Source: Epiperipatus broadwayi (Eukaryota; Onychophora; Udeonychophora; Euonychophora; Peripatidae). Taken from it: a DNA stretch of 64,000 nt. The notes beneath the pieces were generated by a model. It had not been told where the DNA came from. It ran no database searches and was given only the letters and a program-made list of their open reading frames with translations. Shown here one piece after another: positions 47,630-59,880 of this stretch (the first letter of the stretch is position 1; each line of letters starts with the position of its first letter). The DNA is taken from NCBI GenBank assembly GCA_028023455.1, contig JAQFVV010000042.1, positions 5,594,203 through 5,658,202 on the forward strand. The letters run 5' to 3'. The translations under genes were made by a program, and so were the position numbers.

Positions 47630-48655
47630 CTGATTTGCAATTTATAGAATTATACATATTTTTTTTTAATGTAAATAAAATTATATTAAACAAATATATA
47701 TAACTGTTATAGAAATTTAATGACATTCAATAAATCGGATAAAATATGATTTTTTTTTCTATAGTACAGGCTTTTTCATATCTGCACTTACGTCGAAAAG
47801 ATAAATTATCACCAATATACGTATTTTTACATGAGAGTTCCATGTTTTTTGTTTAGTATATCTCTTAGTTCTTTAGAAGACTTGTATCCTATTTCATCAG
47901 ACCTCATTGAAAGTTTAGGGCATATAGTAGTTGTAAAATGTAGTGAGGTGCATATGTGAATGTGTATATGATTATTACAAATTAGGTTAAATAAATAAAT
48001 AATAATAATTAAAAGAGTTTCGAATAAAAACTTTTAGCAAAATCAAAAAATAGTAATAAATAAGCAAATGATATGTAAAGAAACAACAAAAAGTAATTCT
48101 AAATGTTTAATTGTAGGTACTTTGTTGATAAAAGTTCTTTTTAAACAAAATTAAAATAAAATCTAAAGGTTTAAAATTAATGAAAGAATGTAAAAACAAC
48201 TATTTGAAAAATAAGGTAATTAAATCTTATCAAGGACAGATGATCAAATATACAACTTGCCAGAGATACCAAAATTTATTATTGCTGAAAATAGATAAAT
48301 ATAATTGCTATATCTGTAAATAGTTGCCGATAAAATTACTTTAGAAGTAAAATCGTGGGAAAATAAATGTTATTATTCTAAGCATAGAAAAGTATGTGCG
48401 CACATAAATAAATAGAAAGAATTAAAAGGTATATAATAGTTATCTAAAAACGAGTGTTAAATTATTGCAGAAGAAAACAGTTAAATGAAGTGAGAAGGAA
48501 AAGACTAAAATTGTGTAAACTGTAAATAAACTTAGGATTTAAACAGAATAATGCTAAATCAAATTATAGAAACAAAATCCAAGATGAAAGTAATGACTAA
48601 ATAAAAGATTATGAATTTCTGAGGTGATAAGAAACCTAGATTAATTAAAATAACT
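47630..48655. other. AT-rich intergenic DNA, no gene seen
   Basis: No protein-like frame or repeat boundary recognised. Confidence 0.45.
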
Positions 48656-48664
48656 TTTAATTAA

Positions 48665-48885
48665 TAGACAATGGAATGCGCGGGACTAAATCGCAGTTTG
48701 GAAGGAGAAAGTGATTCATTCTTTTCCTGAGAGCCAGAGTGAGTGCAAGGACTTTTGTGAACTTATATTCACTCAGGAATATAGGACGCCACCCAGCCAA
48801 CTCGGAGCTGAAGGTTAAAAGTACCGACTAGGGTAATGTACAGCCCATCACGGGTTTAATATTATTTTGTAAGCCTACGGGTTTT
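48665..48885. other. unassigned GC-richer segment
   Basis: About 220 bp of balanced composition within very AT-rich DNA, with blocks such as GGACGCCACCCAGCCAACTC and GGAGCTGAAGGTTAAAAGTA. On the minus strand, GGCTGGGTGGCGTCCTAT recalls conserved pieces of some dispersed noncoding repeats seen in animals. No frame, tRNA-like boxes or second copy was found in this window. It could be an exon, a SINE of another family or a conserved noncoding element. Confidence 0.3.
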
Positions 48886-49204
48886 TGCGATAAGATAATT
48901 GTGGGAAATCAGTAATATATGTATTATTTAATAGACTAATTATAGATCTGTAAACTATACTAAAATTTACGTCAAATATAGCTAACATTTATTTTAAGTA
49001 TTATTTGTAGTGTTTTTATTTATTCTAAAGACATAACAATAATGACTTTAGTTTAACAAATAAACTTCACTCAGTAATCATTTTTATTAGTTATGTATAC
49101 ATATTGACTAATGTGATTTAATAAATATATAAATTCAACATTCCTTTTCTTTTTAAAACTTGTTTTTATTCCAACTATAATTTTCTTTCTCCTTCCAATA
49201 CAAT

Positions 49205-49235
49205 GTTTCAACTACATTCTGTAGTCATTATCAAG
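49205..49235 (-). other. hammerhead-like motif, downstream of the GIY-YIG fragment
   Basis: Minus strand: CTTGATAATG, a perfect ACTAC/GTAGT stem with a 5-base AGAAT loop, then TGAAAC. It resembles the core arrangement of hammerhead motifs in PLE terminal regions but departs from CUGANGA. Confidence 0.3.
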
Positions 49236-49544
49236 TTTCCTTAAAAAATAATAATAATAATAATAAAATAAATAAATAAATTAAAAATAATAACACAAAT
49301 AAATAAAATATTAATACATTCCAAATATATAATATTCAATTAAAACCATAATATTATTATAATCTACAAATACACTTATTTACCTCCTTCCCTATCTCTT
49401 TTAAATTACCTTTATAAATTAACACTCTTCTTATATAAATTTATTATCTTTTCTCTAAATCTTTACCCATTAACATTCTTTTTATAATCCCCTCCCCCTT
49501 TTTTTTTATTTTTATATATTATTCCTATATTATCTTATTTTTTT

Positions 49545-49757
49545 ATCTCTATTTATTAACATTCTATTTAATACTGGTTTATACTGATCTATATATACTT
49601 CCTCTTTTTTTATTCTCTCTTTAAAATTTGTAATGCATTCCAATGGCCTTATATCAAAATTTTCATGCTTAAATTCCTTTTTATGAATATATATAGCAGA
49701 TTTTTTATCATATAAATGCTGCCTTAATCTAGTTTTTAATTTGATTTAATATTTAAA
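49545..49757 (-). pseudogene. GIY-YIG nuclease fragment, possible PLE with N-terminal nuclease
   Basis: A minus-strand frame of about 65 codons reads IKLKTRLRQHLYDKKSAIYI, then KEFKHENFDIRPLECI and KKEEVYIDQYKPVLNR. This matches the second half of a GIY-YIG domain: the RLRQH helix with the catalytic Arg, a central strand, and a catalytic-type Glu followed by a terminal (W/Y)I..Y.P.LN. The GIY and YIG motifs themselves are missing, because a stop lies just before this part. It sits between two hammerhead-like motifs about 600 bp apart. PLEs with the nuclease at the N-terminus have been described in invertebrates, and this could be one; no reverse transcriptase is visible. Confidence 0.5.
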
Positions 49758-49831
49758 GGTTATATTCCACTATAAATTCATCAATATTCTTTCAACACTT
49801 TAAGCAAATAACTTTATTTATATATTTTACA

Positions 49832-49860
49832 GTTTCGACTGTACTAGCAGTCTTCATCAG
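49832..49860 (-). other. hammerhead-like motif, upstream of the GIY-YIG fragment
   Basis: Minus strand: CTGATGA, an extra A, a perfect GACTG/CAGTC stem with a 6-base loop (CTAGTA), then GAAAC. All conserved core letters of a hammerhead (CUGANGA and GAAA) are present. The extra A at the stem II entry is unusual and stems I and III are not demonstrated. Confidence 0.45.
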
Positions 49861-52800
49861 AACTACAACATAAAAAATTAGACAAATATTATATCAATAC
49901 AACCAAAATTATTCTTCTTCATATTTCCATATAAAAGTAAAATAAAACAAAATAATATAAAGCAAAAACAACTCAATCCAAACCCTTTCAACCAAAATCC
50001 TCCAAAATCTTTCAAAAACCCAACACATAAAAATTAAACTACAAAAAATATAATATTAAAATATATATATAATAATAATAACAAACTAATAATAAAAAAT
50101 AACAATAAAAATAAAAAATAACAATAAAAATAAAAAATAACAAAACATTTTAAAATCATTTTTAAATTATTCTTCAAATTGACAAACAAATAAATGTATT
50201 AAAACAATTCAAATTTTATCATCAAACCATTAAAAACACCCTTAAAACCCATTAAACCAATAATCTAAAATTTAATATCAAAAATTATCATTTTTATCAT
50301 AACTAATTACATATATAAGACCAAAAACCCAAAAAACAAAAATTAAAATTAAAATTAAAAAATAAACTTAAAAATAAAAAATTACATTACATTTCTTACA
50401 TTAGATAATTATAAAATAACCAAGAGATAAACAATTGGATTGGTAAGTGTATATATTATTATATGTTACTTTCTTTGATATATATTTAATATATTTTGGT
50501 TATTATTATTTAACCTAGGTGCAATTAAAAGCAAGTTGCACAATTTACTTGGGGGAATATATATAAAGCTGAAGTGTGGTTAAACAAATAATTAGGACAA
50601 ACAATATTTAAATGTTAAAAATATATACTTACTTAAAGTTTTATCAGATTGAAAAGTAAACAGCAAGTCTTCATCCAGGACTCAAGTTTTCACCTAAATA
50701 GTTGCATCAGATGAGTATTAATTATCAACAAGTTACATCTACATCAGTAACTTTTGAAGTATAAAGATATTTTAAGTATATTGCAACTCATGAGCTATTT
50801 AAATAAATATAATCTAAGACACCAAATAAATCAGCATTTGAGTTGCAGTGCAATTTAAAACATTAATCTATGAAATATTAAAGATAATGGTATCATTTAT
50901 TTATAATCTTCTGATTGGAAAATAATAGGAACTGATATCTAAATTATTCAGGATAATATCCAAATCATGTTTGATAATTTGATATAGACCATTTTACAGC
51001 ATTTAACACTGGATGTTCTATTTGGTCAAAGCAGCTGTGTTATTATAGACTATTTGTATTAATTTGTTTATCTGAGTAAAATATTGCCCTATCACATATG
51101 AAAGAATCAATCACTAAATTTTAAGTTGTTACATAATAAATGAGAATTTTTAATTCTAAAATCCATAAAGTTTCAATAAGAGTTACTAAGTAAAGTACAT
51201 ATATAAATTAATAAAACAAAATTTCTGTAATCCATAGTTAAGTAGAAATATCAAAAGGAGACAGCTTGGGAATAAGCGATATATTTTTAGGAGAAAAAAT
51301 TAAATAATGAATAAATGAATATATGTGCTATAAAAATTAAGAAAAAACAAAATTAACAAAAGATAAAATAATGTTAAGAATTATTAATAAATGTAAAAAT
51401 GAGAAAAGATTTTGGAAATACAAAATGTTGTCCAATATTTGTCAAAAGGTTTAACTTAATTTTTTATGGATGTAAATATCATTCAAAATTTATAATATTT
51501 TTTTTGTAAAAATAAGTTGATAAAATAAAACATAATATTTAAAGAAAATTAAGTAAAAACTTAAATTACTATTTTTTTTTTTAAAAAAAAAGTTGAATAA
51601 ATTGTAATTAAATTGTTTAGAATTTTTGGCTAATCTGATAAATAGCTTAGAAAACAAATTTGAAGTGAACATTGTTTATGGATAAACAAAAAATATGTAA
51701 TTAAGTAGTAAAATTGTAAGTTAAAAAACAATACGAAGTTAGTGACCAATGGTTTAATATTTAATTTTAGTTGTGTCATAAATTGAAAAAGTAATTAAGG
51801 TAGGATTTCAAACATTATGAGGAATTGCCATTCTAGCATCCAGTGTTTGCCTAAATTTATGCAGACCATTTTGGCAAATAAACCTAGCAACAAAAAAGTT
51901 CTAACTCACAGTCTATTTAATAGATACCTATCACAAAGTAAGAAGATCCTAGTAATTAATGTAGAAGTTGAGACCTTGCATTATAGCAATATGGAAAAGT
52001 ATTGCTACATTGCTGTAATCATCAAAATGTCCTACTAGATGGAGATTTACCAGTTGTAGCCAATTCTGGGATATATACAGCCAAATTGTCTAAGTTGTTT
52101 TCAGTTGATGAATCTGTCTGTCTCTCTTATGACACAAGCAAAAATATAAAATATCTACTGGCCAAATTCTCACATGTAATACTAAAAGAGTAATAAAATT
52201 TTAGCTGTTGGGCAAGTGCAAAGCAAGAATAAATTTGTCGATGAAAAAAAAAAACATTCATCAGATAATAAATATTGAAAAAAACTTGAATAATTTACAG
52301 TATGCCATAAGGAGTTTGAACTAACTTTAAAAAGTTGTAGACAAATTTCTGAAGTTGATCTAGAACTCAAATTCTAAAATCTAGTATAAACATTTATATT
52401 TATTTGTATAATCAAATTCATATTTTAAAAAAAAAATGCATTTTGGTAGTTTCAATTATTTGTGGTTTTTATTTATTCTATTGTATATTTCTTTGTTTAA
52501 TAGTTACTGTTTATTAATGGTTATTCAAAGTGTGTCATTTAGTTTGAGAACAGAGAAGAAAATTTGATCAGTGCTCACATAATTCATTATTTGTTCATAT
52601 ATACTTAAAAATTGTATGCCCCTTTTAGAGAGTGTAAAAAAGCTTCATTTATAGTCTAGATTATTATATAATCATAGCAGAAACAGGGGATGACATGAAT
52701 ATATATTATTTAAAATTAATACGAGTATTAATATGTATCAAAAAGTTTAATAATTATTTGACTTATAAAATATTCATTTTGTATTGTGTTCAAACCCTAT

Positions 52801-53365
52801 TTCATTAAATTATTTATTTTGTTAGAATTCAAAGCACTTAACACTTTTTTATTTTCAGTTCTATACACTATCTGAAAAGTACATTACTCAAGGTGTGTGC
52901 TAATCAGTTATTGAGTTTCAAATTAGTGCATGACCCATCATATATGAAAGTAGCATTATAAAAACTAACACTTTGATTGATTATGCAGTATAGTCCTATA
53001 ATCTAGATTGTAGGTAGCACCCAATAGCAAATGCAAACCATCATTATTGTATTATCCTAAGGTTGATCAGTAGGGAGCTGGCTTAATGATTTAGTTTTTC
53101 AGAGATATATAATGGAAGAATAATGTATTTTTCATATGAAGTGATAATTAAGATCACCTCCTAAGCACCAAGTTTTTAAATATAGTGATCATCATCATTT
53201 ATCTACTCTATGACTTTTAATTGCATCAGCATAGTAGTTTATTGAATTGTTTGAATAGAAATTAATCATATGTATATTAGATTTTACTTCTGACACGCTT
53301 TTGCTTACAGCAGATTTATTTTTTCATTTACTCTGTTCCTTTTATTTAAACTGTTACAATATATA
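49861..53365. other. A-rich and AT-rich intergenic DNA, no gene supported
   Basis: 49861-50450 is an extremely A-rich tract with AATAAA/AACAATAAA-like repetition. Two short overlapping frames at 51817-52193 have a more balanced composition but no recognisable domain, and I do not call them as genes. Confidence 0.4.
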
Positions 53366-53369
53366 TATA

Positions 53370-53680
53370 TATACTAACACATTGGGGGCCAATTGAACCA
53401 GGTGGTGGGTTTATCAGAAAGAAAAAAAATTAAAATGACAAATAAAATCCCTTGCAATTTATGTATTGCGCCACCACAGCCCCTTAGACAGAGAAGAGAG
53501 TACTCAAAGAGCACCTGAATCCAAGCCAGCAGATATATATATGTAAAATATATCTAACTGACCACATTTGAAGGAAACAGATTTCTTCTCGACTGTTGAA
53601 TTCAACACCACATTCTAAGCACTTTTTTGTTTTGTAGAAACACGGGCGCCAGATACTTACCCAGAGGATAGATAATGCAC
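53370..53680. other. unassigned GC-richer segment
   Basis: Includes CATTGGGGGCCAATTGAACC, GCGCCACCACAGCCCCTTAG and ACACGGGCGCCAGATACTTA in otherwise AT-rich DNA. No long frame, no RNA gene and no second copy seen. Confidence 0.25.
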
Positions 53681-54602
53681 TTTGAACAATGGTAACTAAT
53701 TCAATACCTAAGACAATCCCATAACTAGCTTAGTCTATTGTAATACATTCACAAATTATTGCTTTAATTAGTGGTAAAAAGAGTTGACTGACAAAATTAA
53801 GCTTTTAATTACATGTTGTTGGAGATCTTTAATTAACAGCCATTGCACATTTTGTTTTCACATTTTTAATTAGTAGTCATTGCTGAGTGTTTTTAATTTT
53901 TTAACTTTCATTTATTCCATTTTAACACACACACATTTTGCTATGTTTACAATCGCACACATATATTTTACTATTCCTTATTCTTAACATTAATTCATCA
54001 TTTACGCACATATATATTTTATTCTAATAAACTCAATACTAGTTTTAAGATTACTTTTTCTTTCTTTAACTCAAAAAAGATATTTTTTACTTATTTGAAA
54101 ATCAACTTCTTTTAATTTCCCCGTAACTATGAATTAATTGTTTTTTAGCAAAAAACTCTTTAAACTTCCTTTATAAACTTTTAACTTGATGTTTCTAAAA
54201 CAAACCCTCTCCCCCTTCTAATTAATTAATTGTAACTTTGATTTATAATAGGAAAAAAACCTCTTTGACTTTTAATTTTTTCGAAAACAAACTGCAATAA
54301 AAAAACTCTTAAACTTTTACATACTATATTTTCTTTTAACGAACTGTATTTTATTTTAATAATTTTTAGACAAAATTAAATATATGTACCAATACGATCT
54401 TGGTGCAATATATATGTAAATTTCAATATACATATATATTTATGACAAACCAGCTTTCAAATAATTCATTTTAGAAAGGTCACATATTTTATTAGCATAT
54501 CACAAAAGAAGCCATTACTCACTAGATTTGTTAATTGGCAGGTATGAGAGTTCAAGTATTTGCCATTATTTTATCCTTTACTTAAGAATATCGAGAATTT
54601 TT

Positions 54603-54742
54603 TGATATATATCAAAAAAATTCTAAATTTTAAACAGAATCTGGAAAAACTTTCAATATAAAATCTGTATTTTAATCCAGATCACAATCATAGCAGGTAA
54701 ATGCACTGTCACTACACCTCGGGCTTATTTTATATATATATT
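54603..54742 (+). repeat. dispersed repeat, copy A
   Basis: Matches 56500-56625 with blocks AAAAAATTCTAAATTT, ACAGAATCTGGAAAAA, TTTCAATATA, CATAATCATAGCAG-like and TGCACTGTCACTAC, then a TATATATAT tract. A SINE-like dispersed repeat of unknown origin; no duplication identified. Confidence 0.6.
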
Positions 54743-56499
54743 GGAGCAATATGTCTATACCTAAGTTACAAATCAATATATTTTTTTAAAAAAATGTTTG
54801 TTTGTTAATTATTTTATTTTACATGAAGTCATCTAATTATTGTTCGTTTATTTTTGTCACATATAGATTAATTTAAATGTTTACTTTAAAACACTCTCAA
54901 TTTTAGAATAAATGTTAGAGAAAGAAAAGCTTCACTATAATTTAAAACTTGATCAATAAATTAATTTATGATAATTGCATGCATGAATGTAATTAAAATT
55001 AGTAAATAAAATAATATATATTTAAAGGCCCACTGTGCTAAATTTCATATAAAAGGATGATTCAACAGTACAACTTGTTCGAGAATTTATAAAACAATAA
55101 ATAAAAATATAACAAAGAAATATGTTAATAAAATAATAGAGAATTAAAAAATTCACTTATTTACCATTTTAACTAACTGCCATCATCACCAGACATTTAC
55201 ATAAGAATTTTCATTGGTATTCAATCACCAAAATGCATTGCTGAAAAGGTTAAAGAGAAAAGGGTCAAATACTTGGTCCTGTCTAATGTCTGCCTGCTTA
55301 GATCAAATGTCACTTGCATTTAGAACATTAGTCTTAAACATTCTGTAAGAATCCTGCTTATAAATTGTATTTATTAAAGTGATTACTAAAATCACCTGTT
55401 ATTTAAAAATTTTTAAAGGGTGGGGGGGGAGAGGAAAATTAAAAAAACAACTGATTTTTTAAAATCTGAAATATTTAAAAGCATACCACAATATATGTCA
55501 AATTTTAAAAATAAATGATATGTTATAAATATAAGACTAAACTAAGTTAGCATGAAAAGTAAATAAAAAAATATGTATAATCATTTAAATTACATTATAA
55601 ATTGTCCAATATCTCTAAACATTGCTGGCTTGGTAACTCGCACTTTAAAAGTTTATTAAATTGTTCATAAAGTTAAAATGGTTATCTTATGTCCAATATA
55701 TGGCTGAGAAGAGATTGTTTCTTTATAATGGTAGAATTACATTTACATAATATTTTCATATATATATGTGATGAAAAGAGAGCTCTTTGGTAGTTTGAAT
55801 CTTTCTGTGGATGATTTTCAGATATTAGTCACAAGAAGCATGTCTGTTTCAGATGCAATGAATATATATGAAGATAGTTGGCACAGTGTTGAATCAAATT
55901 CAGAAAGTAGGGTTTGACATCCTGATGGTTATGAATTCTATGCCCTGGAAATAAAGTTCTTTAGTGGCGATCAGCAATTCATCTTGATTCTTTCAACTGC
56001 TTGGTGAGGTTATTGGTAATACATGTTGAGCTGGAAAAAAGCAATGACTAAAGACAAAATAACTTTTGAGTCAGCCCTTTTATAACATCACCAATTTTGC
56101 AAAAAAAAATTAATTAAAAAAACTAGTAATTATTTCAATTTCCCATGTTTACAAAATTCATCCAATAAATAAACAGCATGTTTATAGATAATACTAACTA
56201 TCATAATTCCTAAAAATGTTTAATTGATATTTTAAAACATTTCCAGAACATGAAACAAAGATAAAAGAAATCAGTTTTGTAAAAATTTCAATTAATAATG
56301 AGATAAACTATTTGAAATTTTTTTCTTAATTAATATTTAATTAATCTTTGTTTCTATGACACAACATTTTTAAAAACAAATTTATTTAAAATATATTTAT
56401 TTTTTTAACTAAAATAAACCTTTATTTATGTGTGTTCATAATAGAACTAAATTTAATGAAAAATCTAATCTAATTTGTCAAAGCTGAATTTATATATAA
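54743..56499. other. AT-rich intergenic DNA, no gene seen
   Basis: No recognisable content; a poly-G tract lies near 55422. Confidence 0.45.
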
Positions 56500-56625
56500 A
56501 AAAATTCTAAATTTAACAGAATCTGGAAAAATTTTCAATATATGACTTGTATTCTAATCTAGACCATAATAATAGCAGATAGATGCACTATCACTACTTT
56601 ATGAGCCTCTTTCTATATATATATA
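56500..56625 (+). repeat. dispersed repeat, copy B
   Basis: Second copy of the repeat at 54603, same orientation, about 80 percent identical by eye. Confidence 0.6.
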
Positions 56626-56803
56626 ATTCATCAATATTAATATTTCATCATTGATCTATTAAGTAAATGAAACACTCTCAATTCAAAGCACAAGATAAGA
56701 CTTTTTTAGAGAAAAGATTGGACTGTCTCTTCTCTTTACCTCAATTTATATATTGAGACTAATCTTAAGCACCTTTGGAGAAAGCATGCAGATTTTAAAT
56801 CAG

Positions 56804-57047
56804 TCATATGCTTTATCCCCATAAACATCACATGATCACCATGTCTTATACTAGCACAATTGTTATCAAACAAGGCAAAACTCTCCATACAGTACTGCCA
56901 CCCTGTGCCAACCAGAGTAATCAATGGATGCCAGAAGGCTTGTGCATAAAATTCCTATCCAGTGCCTACTCATCCAATATCCCCAGACTAGTTTCTGACT
57001 TGTGGCACTACTGTATGGAGAGTTTTGCTTTGTTTCATATGCTTTAT
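56804..57047 (+). mobile_element. hairpin retroposon-like insertion, copy 3 (long form)
   Basis: A 218-bp insertion (56817-57034) is flanked by a 13-bp direct repeat TCATATGCTTTAT (56804-56816 and 57035-57047). It has a head with ATCACATGATCACCATGTCT, then a left arm starting AAACAAGGCAAAACTCTCCA at 56868, about 90 bp of interior, and a right arm that is the reverse complement over about 40 bases with a few mismatches (ending GAGAGTTTTGCTTTGTTT). The same head and left arm occur at 45914. There is no coding content and no A-rich tail. Confidence 0.85.
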
Positions 57048-57094
57048 ATTATTTTAATTGACATTCATGAAATTTTTCAATTTAGAGTTTGTAA

Positions 57095-57208
57095 CAAATC
57101 AAATAATATAATATAAACTTTCCAGAAGTATTTCATTTACTTAATAGACCAGTGTTGGAATATTAATCTTGATGTATTATATAATATTAACAGCTGGGAA
57201 ATTTATAT
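57095..57208 (+). repeat. small MITE-like repeat
   Basis: Bounded by ATATAAACTTTCC and GGGAAATTTATAT, roughly inverted. It shares its interior (AATAGACCAGTGTTGG..TATTAATCT) with 29070-29165 and, inverted, with 28774-28897. Confidence 0.5.
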
Positions 57209-57676
57209 GTATATATATATAAATAAAATATCTGTCATGTAAAACTATTGTAATAATATTTATATTATTAATAATATTCATTATTATTTATATATGAAAA
57301 ACATGCTATAAATTGATAAGTTGAGAAACATCATCTTATTACAATAACTTTTACTTATTTAATTACCCCAAGAAAAGTTTGAAGATAGATGCATGATAAA
57401 TAAAAATATATATATTAAAAATTCATTTGATATTATATCTAATACTAAAAAAAAAATCTAATTTCCATTAGAGATAAATTCTACATAAATAATAGAAAGC
57501 AATTTGATTAAATCTATCATTTATGAGATATTTTAAATGTTTCCTATGAATTAAAGTTATCAAGTGCAAACAGCATTTACATACTAATTTCATATTATTA
57601 ATTTGATCACATTTTAAAACAAATTTAGAATAATTTTTTTTATAGCAAATATATATAAATAGTCAATAAAAATAGT

Positions 57677-57865
57677 CATATATCACATGACCCCATTTTA
57701 TATTTTACAGGCTTAAAAAAAAAAAGGTGTCATGTGATATATGATTATTTACAGTCTTTGCTTTAAGTCTTAAGTAATGATATATTGCTAAGACTACTAA
57801 TATATGGTTTGGCTGAAGATCTCTCAGCCCCATATAGCTATTTGAGTTAGCTGGGTTTAACAGTT
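57677..57865 (+). repeat. repeat related to the loop of the 62.5-63.1 kb inverted repeat
   Basis: CATATATCACATGACCCC at 57678 returns inverted as GTGTCATGTGATATATG near 57727-57743. From there to 57865 the sequence matches the reverse complement of about 62745-62885: a CATGTGATATATGA block, TTTGCT..TTAAG, TATTGCTAA..A, and GAGTTAGCTGGGTTT. It carries a small hairpin GGCTGAAGATCTCTCAGCC. Confidence 0.55.
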
Positions 57866-57969
57866 TATACTTTGTGGCTAATTATGAATCAAAATATATA
57901 AAATGCGCTAACACGCACAAGCACACAAAGCTAAAAACAAATGAAGAAAATATATATTATTATTTTAAT

Positions 57970-58490
57970 ATCTATTCAATGGTTAAGCGCTTTCAAGGTT
58001 CAAAGCCCTCATAATCATAGCTGTATTACAAACTATAATAAATTGACTCGGAGTGATGCAAATTTATGCAAATGAAATGATTGCACATTCCATTTCTTGG
58101 ATATTTTGTAGCAAGAGTCTTTTCTATTGATGGTGTCATCATCTCTAGATGTAAAGAAAGCTTCTTTTATCTTTCTTTTTAGATCGTGCCATTCTCTGCA
58201 TACCACCACTGGATTTCCTGGTTGGCAATCATGCCCAGCTGAAGTGCGGTGCTGCACAAAAACTGAACTATGAGCAGTGTCCACCAAGGCTTTATTATAA
58301 GAATAAGTGTGTTGAGATAGCCTAGTGGACAGAGAGGCCCTAGTCTCACCATAATACGATGATCTACAAAATTTTTCAGGGCAGGCAATATTATAGATCA
58401 CCTGAGGTGTCAGCGAGGGTGGTAGGCAGTCCCTGGTATTATTAATTAGTTTGTTGGAGTTAGGAGGTGTGTGAAAACATAATATATGTA
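57970..58490 (-). pseudogene. Penelope-like element GIY-YIG C-terminus (5'-truncated)
   Basis: The minus-strand frame (stop near 58033) has the TPPNSNKLINNTRD block, VIYNIACPEKFC then SSYYGETRASLSTRLSQHTY (GIY-YIG core: VIY, cysteine pair, YYG, catalytic-type Arg), KRKIKEAFF (candidate Glu) and INRKDSCYKISKKWN. No stop or shift within it, so only 5' truncation is evident. The untranslated end at 57970-58025 shares TTAAGCGCTTTCAAG and CTCATAATCATAG with the other PLE ends. Confidence 0.85.
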
Positions 58491-59274
58491 ATAACAAATA
58501 TATAATAATATATAATAACAAATTTTACACTAAATCTCTCTACATTAAAAAATTCTAATTTACAACATGTTTCTAACTCCATTGAATTTTAGCTCAATCT
58601 GATTTTTTATGTTGCTGATATCTTTTTGAAAATTGCCAATTATTTAGCCATTTATGACAGATTTTTTAAAACTTCACAATACACTTAAAGTATTACCTGA
58701 TCAACACAGTAAAAACAAAATCCACACATTATAATTCAATTTATTCTATGAAATAAAAACAAAATACAAAACAATTATTTGAAAATTCCAAACAAGAAAA
58801 ATCTAGTGAGTGAGTTTACATGTAAAAAGTAATAAATTAATTAAAAAACAGCAACAAAATCTGAAAGCAAAAAGAACAGTTTAGTGAATAAATTATTTAA
58901 ATAAATTTAAAAATAGAAATAAATGCCAAAATACATACTACACAACCACTGACATAAATACTTTTTGAAAGATACATGAGAAATATTATTCAAATCAATT
59001 GAACACTCATATATAAATAACTTTGAACCAGAATACACATTGTCTTTTACTAGATTTCTTAAAAAAATTTGGTAAAGCTTATTGAAATCTATTAGAACAG
59101 AAACTCTAGAATGCAGAAAAAGTTTAATACAAAAAATGTCAAAAATAATTCTATATTGATATAAGTGATTTACTACTATATATATATGTGCTGTGTGCAC
59201 AGATAATGAAGCTAGTAAATATATATAATTAAACGCAAGATATTAATTTACGTTAAATATAAGAATATTGATTT

Positions 59275-59880
59275 ATTTTAGCTAAGCGCTTTCAAGAGAC
59301 TTCTTGCTCTCATACTCATAGCTGCTGTTGTTAAAACTGTGTTTTAGAAAAAAAAAATTATGCAAAGTAATCCAAATAATTTATAACTGCCATTTTTGGG
59401 ACAGGACAAGGCAGGCTTCTCATCTATTAATAGACTTAGGATTGCTTGCTATATGAAACGCTTCTCTAATCTTGCATTTAGCATCGTGTCTTTCTGAGCA
59501 AACAATGTTGGCAGATGTGGGTTCGAATTTATGGCCTGTTGTTCTTTTGTGCTCAAAAAAGATGGAATTGCATTGTTTGGTTTTATTGTACAGATATTTG
59601 TGCTGAGCCATTTTGTTGGCAATGTTGGTTCTAGTCTCACCATAATATGCAGCCTGACAGTTGGCTAGTGGCAGGTCATTTTGTACATGACCTGAGGAGT
59701 GAGATCAGGTGCGATTATATCCTTTGGAATTATTGATGTCTGTTTGTATTTGGAGGTGAAAAATATGTGATGATGAAGTTTTTAGATAGCTTATTGTTGA
59801 GACAATTGGCCAGGAGTTGGATGTATGGTATCAGAATTCTTGGCTTATTATCCTTGATGTGGTTAATTTTGTGTTAGAAT
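59275..59880 (-). pseudogene. PLE C-terminus, left copy of the dimer
   Basis: Minus-strand segments read RILIPYIQLLANCLNNKLSK (cf. PYI...SxKISKIL), LTPQVMYKMTC, then after a one-base shift CQAAYYGETRTNIANKMAQH (GIY-YIG), HKFEPTSANIVCSERHDAKC and KIREAFH before a stop after SINR. Only the C-terminal third of the element is present. Confidence 0.75.

Noticed and set aside
51817-52193. Two short overlapping frames with balanced composition
   Set aside because: No recognisable domain, repeat boundary or splice signals that I could support.
56808-57116. 102-codon frame at the third hairpin element
   Set aside because: It crosses the element borders and both arms, so it cannot be a conserved gene.
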